Assembly (NCBI GenBank): GCA_964649085.1
Contig: CAZYPN010000025.1
Location: forward strand, 1-64,000
Length of the DNA stretch: 64,000 nt
DNA from: JADMJV01 sp964649085
Lineage (GTDB): Bacteria; Vulcanimicrobiota; Xenobia; Xenobiales; JADMJV01
Direction of reading: 5' to 3'
Below the pieces are notes generated by a model, which made no database searches, had not been told where the DNA came from, and saw only the letters and a list, made by a program, of their open reading frames with translations. The translations under genes and the position numbers were made by a program. This document shows, one piece after another, positions 51,750 through 60,516 of the stretch (position 1 is its first letter; every line of letters begins with the position of its first letter).

Positions 51750-54700
51750 GCCACCCCGATCAGCTCTTCCTGGCAATATACGCGGTTGCGCTCTTCCAGC
51801 GCAGCCAGCTCGCGTTGGTAATGCTGCTCCTCGTTGTCGACAGCCGCCGACAGCATGCGCCGAATGCGCTCGTCGCTGGCGTGCTCCAGCCGCTCGCGAT
51901 ACTGACGCCGGCGCTTTTCCAGGGTGATGCTCAGCGAGTTGCGGCGCATCGACACCAGCCGGGCCGCCTCGACTTCCAGCTCTTTCTCGCGCAAGCTCTT
52001 TTGCAAAATGACTTCGCTGGTGGCCGCCTCGCGGGCCAGCCCAAGGCTTGAGCCCACCCGCTGCTCGGGCTGCCAGGGCCCCAGCCCGCCTTCGGACAGA
52101 GCCGCCAGCAGCGGCGCCTCGAGCTCGGGCCGAACCACCAGGCGAGGGACCTCGACCGGTAGCGCCGAGAGCAGCAACGAGCGACGATAGCCCGAGTAGG
52201 CCAGCAGGAAGAAGAACACCAGAAAGTCCTGCTGGGGCAGGCCAGGACAGAGAAAGGCCCCGGTGGGCGAAAAACGTTCCGGGTCGTCCTCTTCCAGCAG
52301 CGGGTGCTTTTTCAAGAGTTCCACCAGCGGGTGGCGCGAGGTGATCAGGCTTAGCGAGCGGTCGGACTGGGCTACCGCCGCCTCAAAAGTCACTTCGGGG
52401 TGGTGGATCAATCCGCTGAGTTTCTGCAGCAGCAACTGCTGCGAGCGCTGGCGACCCAAGTGGCTGCCCAGGGCGGCGCTCAGCGCGGCCGCGTCCTGGA
52501 TACGCCATACCCCCTTGCGCCGCTGCACGGGCATAAGCCGCGCCCGCGGATGCACAGCCTCGAGCAGCCGCGAGAGAAACCTTTCCAGCTCGGCCGGTTG
52601 CAGAAAGCGACGCCCCGAGCGCACCTCGCTGACGCGCTGCAAGAAATAGGAATCGTAGCCGGCCACGCTGGCATTTTCTTGCTCGAGCTTCTGCAGGCGG
52701 CGCTCCTGACGAATCAGGGCATCGGCCAGTGCCTCGGCGCGGCGCTGCTCTTCGGCCGGGGTCAGCTTGTATTTGAGGATGTCCTGAGTTAGCTGGCTCA
52801 ACTCTTCCCCCAGAATGGCCTCGAGGTCGCCCACCGAGCGTCGGAACAGCTCGATGCGGTCGTACAGGCGCTCGAAGATGCGCTCTTCGATGGTGCCCTC
52901 CACCGAAAAGTTGAAGATCACCACCCGGGGCGAGGCCTGGCCAATGCGATCGATGCGGCCGATGCGCTGCTCGACCACCATGGGGTTCCAGGGCATGTCG
53001 TAGTTGAACATCACCGAGGCAAACTGAAAGTCCAACCCTTCGCCCCCCACCTCAGACGACAGCAACACGCAGGGGATCGGATCGCCGCGAAAACGGTCGA
53101 CCACCTCCTGGCGCTGCTCGGGCGGCACGGCCCCGGTGAGCAGGTGGGTGCTGAACCCCTCGGCGCCCAGGCGGTCTTGTAAATACTGCAGCGTGCGCTT
53201 GAAAAACGAGAACACCACGAAGCGCACCTGGCCTTCTTGCCGCTGTTGGCGCAGCTGCTCCAGAAAGGCCTGCCACTTGCTGTCGATCTGGCGCAGGCCC
53301 GGGTAGAGGTTCAACAGTTGCAGCACGCTGTCGTGAAAGCGCTCATCAAGCTGGAACGAGGTGCTCATCACCTCGGGCAGATCGAGGTCGGCCAGATCTT
53401 CCTCCAGATCGCCCAGCGAGTCCGCCGCCGCCAGCACATCGCGCAAATACTGCAGCGTGGCCGGCAACGAGCTGGCCGCCTGGCGGCGCAGGGTAATCGA
53501 GGCCAGCCCGGCCCCAAAAGGCGAGCCCGCGGCCTGGAAAACGGCCCGGGCAAGCTCTTCCACCTGTCCCAGAAACTCTTGCTCGACTTCGCCCAGCCGA
53601 ACCACCACCCGCACCGGTGTGCGCTCGGCAAACTTGACATCCAGATCCACCCGCCGACTGCGCGTAAAAACATGGGCCAGCGGGCTGAGCGACAGCAACA
53701 GGCCCTCCAGGTCGATGCGCTCGGCGCGGCTCAGTTCGGGCTGCTGCAGCCGCGAGCGCACCTGTTGAAAGGCCGGGTCCTGGGTCAGCCAGCTGTGGCC
53801 GGCGCCGCTTGCCAGGCGGGCAAATTCCAGGCGGACCTCGGCCACCGCCGTCTCGCGTGAGCGCACCAGCCGGATGCAGCGGTTGAGCACCTCTTGCGGT
53901 TGCAACAGGCCTTGCAGGTGCTCCATCGAGGGGAAACGTTGGGGGTCGAGCAAATGCAACAGGCTGAACAGGTCGTCATTGCGCAGGTGCAAAGGGGTGG
54001 CCGTCAGCAACACCAGCACCTCCGACTGCTCGGCCAGCACCTCGCCCAGGGCGTAGGACACGCTGTGGCGATTTTTCAGGCGGTGGGCCTCGTCAATGAC
54101 GGTCATGTCCAGGGCCACGCGTAGGTCTCGCAGGCGGTCGCACCAGCGCTCCTGACGCAGCAGCGGCAGCGAAGCCACGGCCCGCAGCTCGGGGTCTCGA
54201 CCTTCCTCATACTCTTTCAAGAACGACTCGAGCCGCTGGCTGTCGAGCACTTCGAACGGCTCGTCGAAGCGATGACGCATTTCCTGAACCCACTTGTGGA
54301 TCAGCAACGCCCCCTGACACACGATCAACACCCGTTTCATGGGCACTCGAGATTTTTGCTCGGCCAGAATGAGGCCGGCCTCGATGGTTTTCCCCAGGCC
54401 CACCTCATCGGCGATGAGAATGCGCTGGTTAGGCGAGTCGAGCAGTTTCAACAGGGGAACATACTGGTGGGGGTAAAAATCGGTGCGGCTGGCCTGGTAG
54501 GAATAGAGCAGGTCGGTCAGCGGGTTGAGCAGTTTCTTCATAGTGAGAAACGAGAGAAAGGCGTCCGGCGAGCCCCACACGTCCTGCTCGGCCCGGCTTA
54601 AAGGGTCGCCGCCCACCCGCCGGGCCTGCAAGTCAGACTCGACAATCCATGGCTTGCGGCTGCTTTCCAGGAACACCTGATAGTAGAACTGGCCGTCGCC

Positions 54701-54793
54701 GCGCTGTTCCAGCCGCAAAATGGCCCCTGCGGTGTCGGGCTCGCTGCGCAGCGTGACTTCATCGCCCTGAGCAAAGCGGGGTTCAGTCTCCAT
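51722..54793 (-). CDS. SNF2-family helicase (RapA/DrmD-like)
   Basis: This 1023-aa protein has an N-terminal beta domain (about 1-60, RapA-like), then SNF2 motifs: DEVGLGKTIEAG at 129-140, DEAH at 234-237, LLTATPLHLRNDD, SSEVGGEGLDFQ and QRIGRIDRIGQ. A C-terminal coiled-coil region follows. SNF2 enzymes translocate on double-stranded DNA; DrmD of DISARM and RapA are relatives in layout. Its start overlaps the Hsp70-like stop by 11 bp, so the two are co-translated. It lies antisense between pglX and pglY. Confidence 0.9.
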   Translation of the reverse strand: METEPRFAQGDEVTLRSEPDTAGAILRLEQRGDGQFYYQVFLESSRKPWIVESDLQARRVGGDPLSRAEQDVWGSPDAFLSFLTMKKLLNPLTDLLYSYQASRTDFYPHQYVPLLKLLDSPNQRILIADEVGLGKTIEAGLILAEQKSRVPMKRVLIVCQGALLIHKWVQEMRHRFDEPFEVLDSQRLESFLKEYEEGRDPELRAVASLPLLRQERWCDRLRDLRVALDMTVIDEAHRLKNRHSVSYALGEVLAEQSEVLVLLTATPLHLRNDDLFSLLHLLDPQRFPSMEHLQGLLQPQEVLNRCIRLVRSRETAVAEVRLEFARLASGAGHSWLTQDPAFQQVRSRLQQPELSRAERIDLEGLLLSLSPLAHVFTRSRRVDLDVKFAERTPVRVVVRLGEVEQEFLGQVEELARAVFQAAGSPFGAGLASITLRRQAASSLPATLQYLRDVLAAADSLGDLEEDLADLDLPEVMSTSFQLDERFHDSVLQLLNLYPGLRQIDSKWQAFLEQLRQQRQEGQVRFVVFSFFKRTLQYLQDRLGAEGFSTHLLTGAVPPEQRQEVVDRFRGDPIPCVLLSSEVGGEGLDFQFASVMFNYDMPWNPMVVEQRIGRIDRIGQASPRVVIFNFSVEGTIEERIFERLYDRIELFRRSVGDLEAILGEELSQLTQDILKYKLTPAEEQRRAEALADALIRQERRLQKLEQENASVAGYDSYFLQRVSEVRSGRRFLQPAELERFLSRLLEAVHPRARLMPVQRRKGVWRIQDAAALSAALGSHLGRQRSQQLLLQKLSGLIHHPEVTFEAAVAQSDRSLSLITSRHPLVELLKKHPLLEEDDPERFSPTGAFLCPGLPQQDFLVFFFLLAYSGYRRSLLLSALPVEVPRLVVRPELEAPLLAALSEGGLGPWQPEQRVGSSLGLAREAATSEVILQKSLREKELEVEAARLVSMRRNSLSITLEKRRRQYRERLEHASDERIRRMLSAAVDNEEQHYQRELAALEERNRVYCQEELIGVAYCRGLGDA

Positions 54794-56726
54794 GCTGAAG
54801 CACCTGACGCAGCTGTTCGGTAAACAGGTTGTCTTTCAGGCTGTCCTGGTAGCGGCCGCCGCGCTCGGCCACTCGACACTGGCTGGCCTTCAGGGTAAAC
54901 CGCGAGCTTCTGGAGCGGTCCGACCCGGTGCGCAACTGATAGCTACTCAGGTCGGGAGTGGCTTCCGTTACGGCCTGCCAGCTGCCGGAGTGGCGAATTT
55001 CCAAAACGGTTCCCGACAGCGACGGATCGCTGGCCACCACGATCTGGTCGCCGAGCCCCGGGCGCAAACACGGCAGCGGGGGCGAACAGGGACCCCCAAA
55101 AGACAGCCGGCTTTCGTCATCGGCCAGCAGCTGTTGCAACTGGTCCTCATCCAGCTGCAGCGGGTCAAAGCGAACGCCCCCCACCTCGAAGACGGGCAAC
55201 AGCGCCCCCTTCTCCCAGTGGCACTGGCAAAGCGGCAGCCCCGACCCCGCGGGAACATCGAGATACTGCACCAGATATTCCTTGCCCAGCGGGCCTTCCT
55301 CGTACACCGCCAGGGTAACGCCGCCCCCCAGGCCCTTCGGCAAAGCCAGGGCTTGCACGGGGCCGGCGGCCCAACCCTGACGATAGGGAGCGCCTCGGGG
55401 CATCACCTCGACGAAGGTGTCCGAGCTGGTCAGCACATACAGGGCCCGATCGGTGCGCTCGCGCACATCCTGGCGCCGGCCGTAGAGCGACAGGCCCCGG
55501 GCCACCCCCAGCAGCGCCTTTTCCACCGGCCCCCCGCGCTTGTGCTCGCTGCTGGCCGAAAAAAACTGAAAGCGCGGCTGCTCTCGCTGATGGTCGAAAC
55601 ACGTCCACAGCGTGCGCTGAACCGCGGGAATCAGCGACGACCCCCCGGCCGTCACCACCCGATGGATGTGGCGGTGGTCTGGAGGCAGGCTTTGGATAAC
55701 CCCGGCCACGGCCTCGGCAACCCGCACGAGCAAGGGCTGAATCAGGCTCTCCAATTCGGCGCGCGTCAGCCGGAGGGGGTTCTGGCCGTAGGGGTAGCTG
55801 GCGCTTTCACAGCTCGACAGGTCTTTCTTGACGGCCTCGACATACTCGAGCAATTCCTGGTCGGCCGACCTGCCGTCGCGGGCCGAACGAACTTCATACT
55901 CGCGACGAATGCCGGCATCGCGATCGAGCAAATATTGCACCATGGCCCAGTCGATATGATGACCAGCCATGGGCAGGCCGTGCACCGCTTCGATGGCCTC
56001 GGGATGCAGCAGCCCGCCCTGAGGCTCGAAGCGCACCACGGCCAGGTCGAGGGTGCCGCCTCCGAAGTCGAACACCAGCACGCGCTCGGAGCTGCGCCCG
56101 GCCTGCACCGCCCCGCAAGCCACCGCCACCGGCTCGTAGACAAAGCGAATCTTCTGCAGCGCCTCGCGGGGCGAAGCCACCAGGCCGCTCCAAAGGCAGG
56201 CCTGCAGCAAGCGGTTGCGGCTAAAGCCGCGAAACCCCACCGGATTACCCAGCAGAATTTGCTGGGCCCGGGCCGGGCTCAGGCCCAGCTGGCCCAGGCC
56301 CTGGCGCAGCCGGGCCAGTACGGCGGCCGCGCCCAAGACGATTTCCTGGCGCGAGTAGGGCGGATTGCGCAACACCTTTTGGTGTTGATAGCGCTCGCGC
56401 TGCATTTCCAACAGGGGGTCATAGTCGTAGGTGACGTGTTGAGTAAAATCGTAATACTTCAGGCTCCAGCGGCCAAAATAGGGTTTAAAGTGTTTCAGCA
56501 ACAGGCCCGGGCGCGCTTTGCGCTTGCCCTCGAACTTGAGATGGTGAACCTCCACCTGACCCAGCGACGCGGGCTCGGGTGAGACGCCCTCGGGAATGAA
56601 GGCAGCCGTGCGAAGAATGGTGTCGTAGGGCTCGTCATTGGGCGTGATGGGGATCACCTGGGGCTCGCCCTGCTGCAACACGGTCATAGACGAATGTGTG
56701 GTTCCGAAGTCGATTCCGAGAAACAA
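54783..56726 (-). CDS. Hsp70/DnaK-family ATPase
   Basis: The N-terminal actin-like ATPase has the diagnostic motifs: phosphate-1 LGIDFGTTHSSM, phosphate-2 VLVFDFGGGTLDLAVVRF and adenosine-site VVTAGGSSLIPAVQRTL. The C-terminal 250 residues do not look like the DnaK substrate-binding domain; they are beta-rich and divergent. The frame is open from a TTG at 56732, but the TTG at 56726 has the GGGAGG ribosome site at proper distance (7 nt), so it is preferred (about 647 aa). It is first in an operon with the SNF2 helicase. It is not housekeeping DnaK and is probably a client-specific chaperone or sensor. Confidence 0.88.
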   Translation of the reverse strand: MFLGIDFGTTHSSMTVLQQGEPQVIPITPNDEPYDTILRTAAFIPEGVSPEPASLGQVEVHHLKFEGKRKARPGLLLKHFKPYFGRWSLKYYDFTQHVTYDYDPLLEMQRERYQHQKVLRNPPYSRQEIVLGAAAVLARLRQGLGQLGLSPARAQQILLGNPVGFRGFSRNRLLQACLWSGLVASPREALQKIRFVYEPVAVACGAVQAGRSSERVLVFDFGGGTLDLAVVRFEPQGGLLHPEAIEAVHGLPMAGHHIDWAMVQYLLDRDAGIRREYEVRSARDGRSADQELLEYVEAVKKDLSSCESASYPYGQNPLRLTRAELESLIQPLLVRVAEAVAGVIQSLPPDHRHIHRVVTAGGSSLIPAVQRTLWTCFDHQREQPRFQFFSASSEHKRGGPVEKALLGVARGLSLYGRRQDVRERTDRALYVLTSSDTFVEVMPRGAPYRQGWAAGPVQALALPKGLGGGVTLAVYEEGPLGKEYLVQYLDVPAGSGLPLCQCHWEKGALLPVFEVGGVRFDPLQLDEDQLQQLLADDESRLSFGGPCSPPLPCLRPGLGDQIVVASDPSLSGTVLEIRHSGSWQAVTEATPDLSSYQLRTGSDRSRSSRFTLKASQCRVAERGGRYQDSLKDNLFTEQLRQVLQHGD

Positions 56727-56853
56727 GGGCAACCCTCCCTGGCGGGCCGTTTCGCTTTTCGGCCGGCCAACTCATTCTAGGCGCAGCCGCGACACCGCGT
56801 GTCGCGCCCCTGGCGGCAGGGCCGTCCGCCCCGGGCTGAGAAGGAAGCGGGCT
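56727..56853. promoter_or_regulatory. divergent promoter region with 8-bp perfect inverted repeat
   Basis: These 127 bp lie between the Hsp70-like gene (minus) and pglY (plus). CGCGACAC-CGC-GTGTCGCG at 56788-56806 is a perfect inverted repeat with 8-bp arms, placed centrally where a repressor could control both sides. Ribosome sites are seen for both genes (AAGGAAG before pglY). Confidence 0.5.
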
Positions 56854-59800
56854 ATGTCCACGCTGCTGAAAGACCTGATCGATATCCCCGAGCGTATCTA
56901 CGAAGGCGACTTTGTGTTGAAGCTCACCGAGGGCATCCGCCGCCCCGAAGATACGCTGCGCGATTATGTGGTCACGCCCCAGCTCAAGGACCAGTTCGAC
57001 AACGCCCTGTCGTTTGTGGCCAGCGCCCTGAGCAGCCACCAGTCGAAGGCGGCATTTTTGCACGGCAGTTTCGGCTCGGGCAAGTCGCACTTTATGGCCG
57101 TGCTGAACCTGCTTCTGGCCGGGCATCCGCAGGCCTGGGAGCACGCCGATCTGGGCCCGATTGCGGCCCGCCACGCCGGGCTGAAACACAAAAAGTTTCT
57201 GTCGCTGGCCTTTCATATGATCAACGCCACTTCGATGGAAAGCAAGGTGTTGGGCGGCTATGTCGAGGCCATTCGCGAGCGCCACCCCGACTGCCCCGTG
57301 CCGGCGGTGTATCAGGGCGAACAGCTTTTTGAAAATGCCCGCCAGCTGCGCCAGACCATGGGCGACGAGCCCTTTCTACAGGCCCTCAACAGCGGCCAGA
57401 AAAGCAGCGGACTGAACTGGGGCAAGGCCGCCACCGTCAGCTGGACGGCCGCCTCGGTGGACGAGGCCATGCAAGCCGCGCCCGGCGATGCCCGCCGCCA
57501 GGCTCTGGTCAGCCTGCTGCTGGAAAAGTTCTTCTCGAGCTATTCCCAGGTGCAACGCGAGGCCCAGGAAAGCTATGTGAACTTCGATCAGGGCCTGCAT
57601 ATCATCAGCCAGCACGCCCGCGAGCTGGGCTACGACGCCATTTTGCTATTTCTGGACGAACTGGTGCTGTGGCTGGCCACCATGTCCAGCAATCTGCAGT
57701 TCGTGAATCAGGAGGTGCAAAAGCTGGTCAAACTGGTCGAGGCCGAACACGCCGGTCGGGCCGTGCCCATTTTGTCGCTGGTGGCTCGCCAGCGCGACCT
57801 GAAAGAGCTGATCGGCGAAAGCGCCAGCGGCTTTGAGCAGTTTAACTTTCACGACCAGATTCGCCACTTTGAAAAGCGCTTCCATATTATTCCCCTGGAA
57901 GACACCAACCTGCCCGAAATTGTCTCGCGCCGCATTTTGCGCCCCAAGAACGAAGCCGCTCGAGCCCAAATCGACGAGACCTTCGGACGCCTGCAGCTGC
58001 GCGACGACGCCCGCGAGGTGTTGCAGGATCAGTACGACCTCGAGTCGTTTCGCAAGGTCTATCCGTTCAGTCCGGCCCTGGTCGACACGCTGGTGGCGGT
58101 GTCGAGCATGCTGCAGCGCAACCGCACGGCCATTTTGATTCTCATGGAGTTGCTCATCCAACAGCGCGACGAGCTGACGCTGGGCAAGCTGATTCCCGTG
58201 GGCGACTTGTTCGACCTGGTGGCCAGCGACTTTCAGCCCTATAGCCCCGAAGTGCGGCGCTCGTTTGAAACCGCCCGACGCCTGCTGGAAGAGCGCTTCA
58301 AACCGCTCATTCTGGAGGCCAGTCCCTCGAACACGCCGACCACCGACCTGCGCCTGTTCAAAACCGTGTTGCTGGCGGCGCTGGTGCCCCAGGTGCGGGC
58401 CCTGCGCCAGCTCACGCCCCGCAAGCTGACGGCCCTGAACCACGGCACCATCAAGTCGCAAATCCCCGGCCAGGAGGCCGGGCTGGCGCTGAAGCGACTG
58501 CAGAGCTGGCAAACCAACATCAACGAGCTGCGGGTCGACCCCGAAACCCAGGAAATCACCCTCAACCTGACCACCGTCGACCTGGAGCGCATTTTAGAGC
58601 CGGTGCGCTCGCAAGACAGCCCGGGCCACCGCAAACGCTACCTGCGCGAGCTGCTCTTTGGCATGATGAAAATCAGCCAGAGCGACCAGGGCCAGCTCAG
58701 CCACAGCCACAAGCTGCTGTGGCGGGGCACCTGGCGTTCCTTTGAAATTCTCTACATGAACGTGCGCGAGCAGGCCGACCTGCGCGGCTTTCAGGCCGGC
58801 GACGTGCCCCGGCTCATTCTGGACTATCCCTTTGACGAAGAGAGCTGCAGCCCCAAGAACGACCTGGATCGGTTGCAGAGCTATCGCGACACCTATGGCG
58901 AAGACACGCGCACGCTGGTGTGGCTGCCGCGCTTTTTGTCGCGCAAAATCATGGCCGATCTGGGTCGGCTGTTGATGGTCGAGCACATTCTGACGGGCGA
59001 GCGCCTGCAGCAATACACCTCCCACCTGTCCCTGCAGGACCGTCCCCAGGCCCGCATGCTGCTGGAGAACCAGCGCTCGGGGCTGCGTGCGGCCCTGCAG
59101 AAGGCGCTGGAAATGGCCTATGGCATTCTGGACGCCGAACCCGGCTATCTGGACGAAAGTGACGCCAACCAGCTGAGCCAGGAACAAATTTTGCAGTCGC
59201 TGCACTCGGCCTTTCAGCCGCGCATGCCGGCCGCCGTCGACCTGAGTTCGGCGCTGGAAGGGCTGTTGTCTCAGGAGCTTCAGGCCCACTATCCGGCCCA
59301 TCCCGAATTCCCCACCAAAGAGCCCCTTTCGCCGGCGCTGATTCGAGCCGTATGGAAGGAGATTCAAAACGCCGCCGCCCTCGACGAGGCGCGCATGGAA
59401 GTGGCCGACCGCAATACCCGCGACAAGCTGCGCCTGCTTGCCGAGCCGCTGCGGCTGGGGGTAATGGGGGAAACCCATTTCGTCCTGAAGGACCACTGGA
59501 AGCAGCATTTGGAACAGGAAATGAACAAGCGCGGCCTGACCGGGGCGGTGCGCGTGGCAGACCTGTCGGCCTGGCTGGACCTGCCCCGCGCCATGGGCCT
59601 GACGCCCGCCCTGCGCTCGCTGGTGCTGCATACCTTTGCCCTGCAGACCCACCGCCAGGTGGTGCGCCACGGGTTGGCGCTTCGCGAGTTCGAGGCCGAG
59701 TTGCCGCCCGATGCCGAGCTGCGCCCCCAGCAGCTGCCCGACCCCGAGTGCTGGCAACAGGCCTGGCAGCGCACCCGCGTGGTCAGCCCCGAGCTGTATC

Positions 59801-60516
59801 CCATGCAGGTGTCTACCGCCAACGTGGGTCGCCTGTGGGACCTGTTCCGCAGCGCCCTGACGCCCCACCAGTCCTCCGGCCGGCTGTTGCCCCAGCGGCT
59901 GCGGGCCCTGTGCGAGCGCCTGCAGTTCGACCCCAGCCGCTGCGCCAGCCTGGACCTGGCCTACGAAGCTCTGGGGCTGCTGGACGCGCTGAAGCACCAC
60001 GATGCCGCCGAAGGGCTGGAAGCCCTGGTGGCCTGTCCCTGGCGCGAGCCCCAGGCCGTGCTCTGGGCGCTGTTGAGCGGCTCTGGCTCGCTGGTGGCGG
60101 CGCTCAGCGAAAGCTTTTTGAGCATCGCCGGCAGCCTGCCCAGCCTGGCCCAGCAGAGCGACGACGGCAAAGAGTTGTTGAACGAAGTGCAGCAGCAGCT
60201 GGCCAGCCAGACCGAGGTAAGCGGGCTGCTAAAACTGTTTCGCCATCTGGAAGCCCACGTGCCCGGGCTGTGGACCCGCCAGCTGCCTCCCGCCAGCACG
60301 GCGGCGGTGGCGCCGCCTTCGGTGGTGGCCACGCCTTCAGCGGTGGCCGCGCGGGTGGTCGACCCCCCGGCGGCGGGGCTGCGCCTGAAGCATCAGGGTC
60401 AGCTGGCCGAGGCCGATGCCGAAAAGCTGCGCCAAACCTTGGAAGAACTGCTGCTTGAGCTGGAACAGCCCGGGCGTCGGGTTTCGCTCAGCTGGCAGGT
60501 GTGGGAAAGCCCGTGA
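56854..60516 (+). CDS. pglY: BREX type 2 P-loop ATPase PglY
   Basis: This 1220-aa ATPase begins MSTLLKDLIDIPERIYEGDF, followed by FVLKLTEGI, the signature start of PglY/BrxC proteins. Walker A GSFGSGKSHF is at 71-80 and a Walker B-like AILLFLDELVLWLA near 260-275. The rest is helical with a C-terminal Pro/Ala/Val linker and a small final domain. The frame is open upstream, but the ATG at 56854 has a ribosome site and begins at the motif. The stop overlaps the pglZ start. PglY is the large ATPase of BREX-2, thought to form the core machine with PglZ. Confidence 0.92.
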   Translation: MSTLLKDLIDIPERIYEGDFVLKLTEGIRRPEDTLRDYVVTPQLKDQFDNALSFVASALSSHQSKAAFLHGSFGSGKSHFMAVLNLLLAGHPQAWEHADLGPIAARHAGLKHKKFLSLAFHMINATSMESKVLGGYVEAIRERHPDCPVPAVYQGEQLFENARQLRQTMGDEPFLQALNSGQKSSGLNWGKAATVSWTAASVDEAMQAAPGDARRQALVSLLLEKFFSSYSQVQREAQESYVNFDQGLHIISQHARELGYDAILLFLDELVLWLATMSSNLQFVNQEVQKLVKLVEAEHAGRAVPILSLVARQRDLKELIGESASGFEQFNFHDQIRHFEKRFHIIPLEDTNLPEIVSRRILRPKNEAARAQIDETFGRLQLRDDAREVLQDQYDLESFRKVYPFSPALVDTLVAVSSMLQRNRTAILILMELLIQQRDELTLGKLIPVGDLFDLVASDFQPYSPEVRRSFETARRLLEERFKPLILEASPSNTPTTDLRLFKTVLLAALVPQVRALRQLTPRKLTALNHGTIKSQIPGQEAGLALKRLQSWQTNINELRVDPETQEITLNLTTVDLERILEPVRSQDSPGHRKRYLRELLFGMMKISQSDQGQLSHSHKLLWRGTWRSFEILYMNVREQADLRGFQAGDVPRLILDYPFDEESCSPKNDLDRLQSYRDTYGEDTRTLVWLPRFLSRKIMADLGRLLMVEHILTGERLQQYTSHLSLQDRPQARMLLENQRSGLRAALQKALEMAYGILDAEPGYLDESDANQLSQEQILQSLHSAFQPRMPAAVDLSSALEGLLSQELQAHYPAHPEFPTKEPLSPALIRAVWKEIQNAAALDEARMEVADRNTRDKLRLLAEPLRLGVMGETHFVLKDHWKQHLEQEMNKRGLTGAVRVADLSAWLDLPRAMGLTPALRSLVLHTFALQTHRQVVRHGLALREFEAELPPDAELRPQQLPDPECWQQAWQRTRVVSPELYPMQVSTANVGRLWDLFRSALTPHQSSGRLLPQRLRALCERLQFDPSRCASLDLAYEALGLLDALKHHDAAEGLEALVACPWREPQAVLWALLSGSGSLVAALSESFLSIAGSLPSLAQQSDDGKELLNEVQQQLASQTEVSGLLKLFRHLEAHVPGLWTRQLPPASTAAVAPPSVVATPSAVAARVVDPPAAGLRLKHQGQLAEADAEKLRQTLEELLLELEQPGRRVSLSWQVWESP

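Noticed and set aside
54792..56582. 596-aa plus-strand open frame
   Set aside because: It lies antisense to the Hsp70-like gene, whose actin-fold motifs are unmistakable; the shadow has no motif.
58594..60000. 468-aa minus-strand open frame
   Set aside because: Antisense to pglY; no recognisable domain and biased composition.
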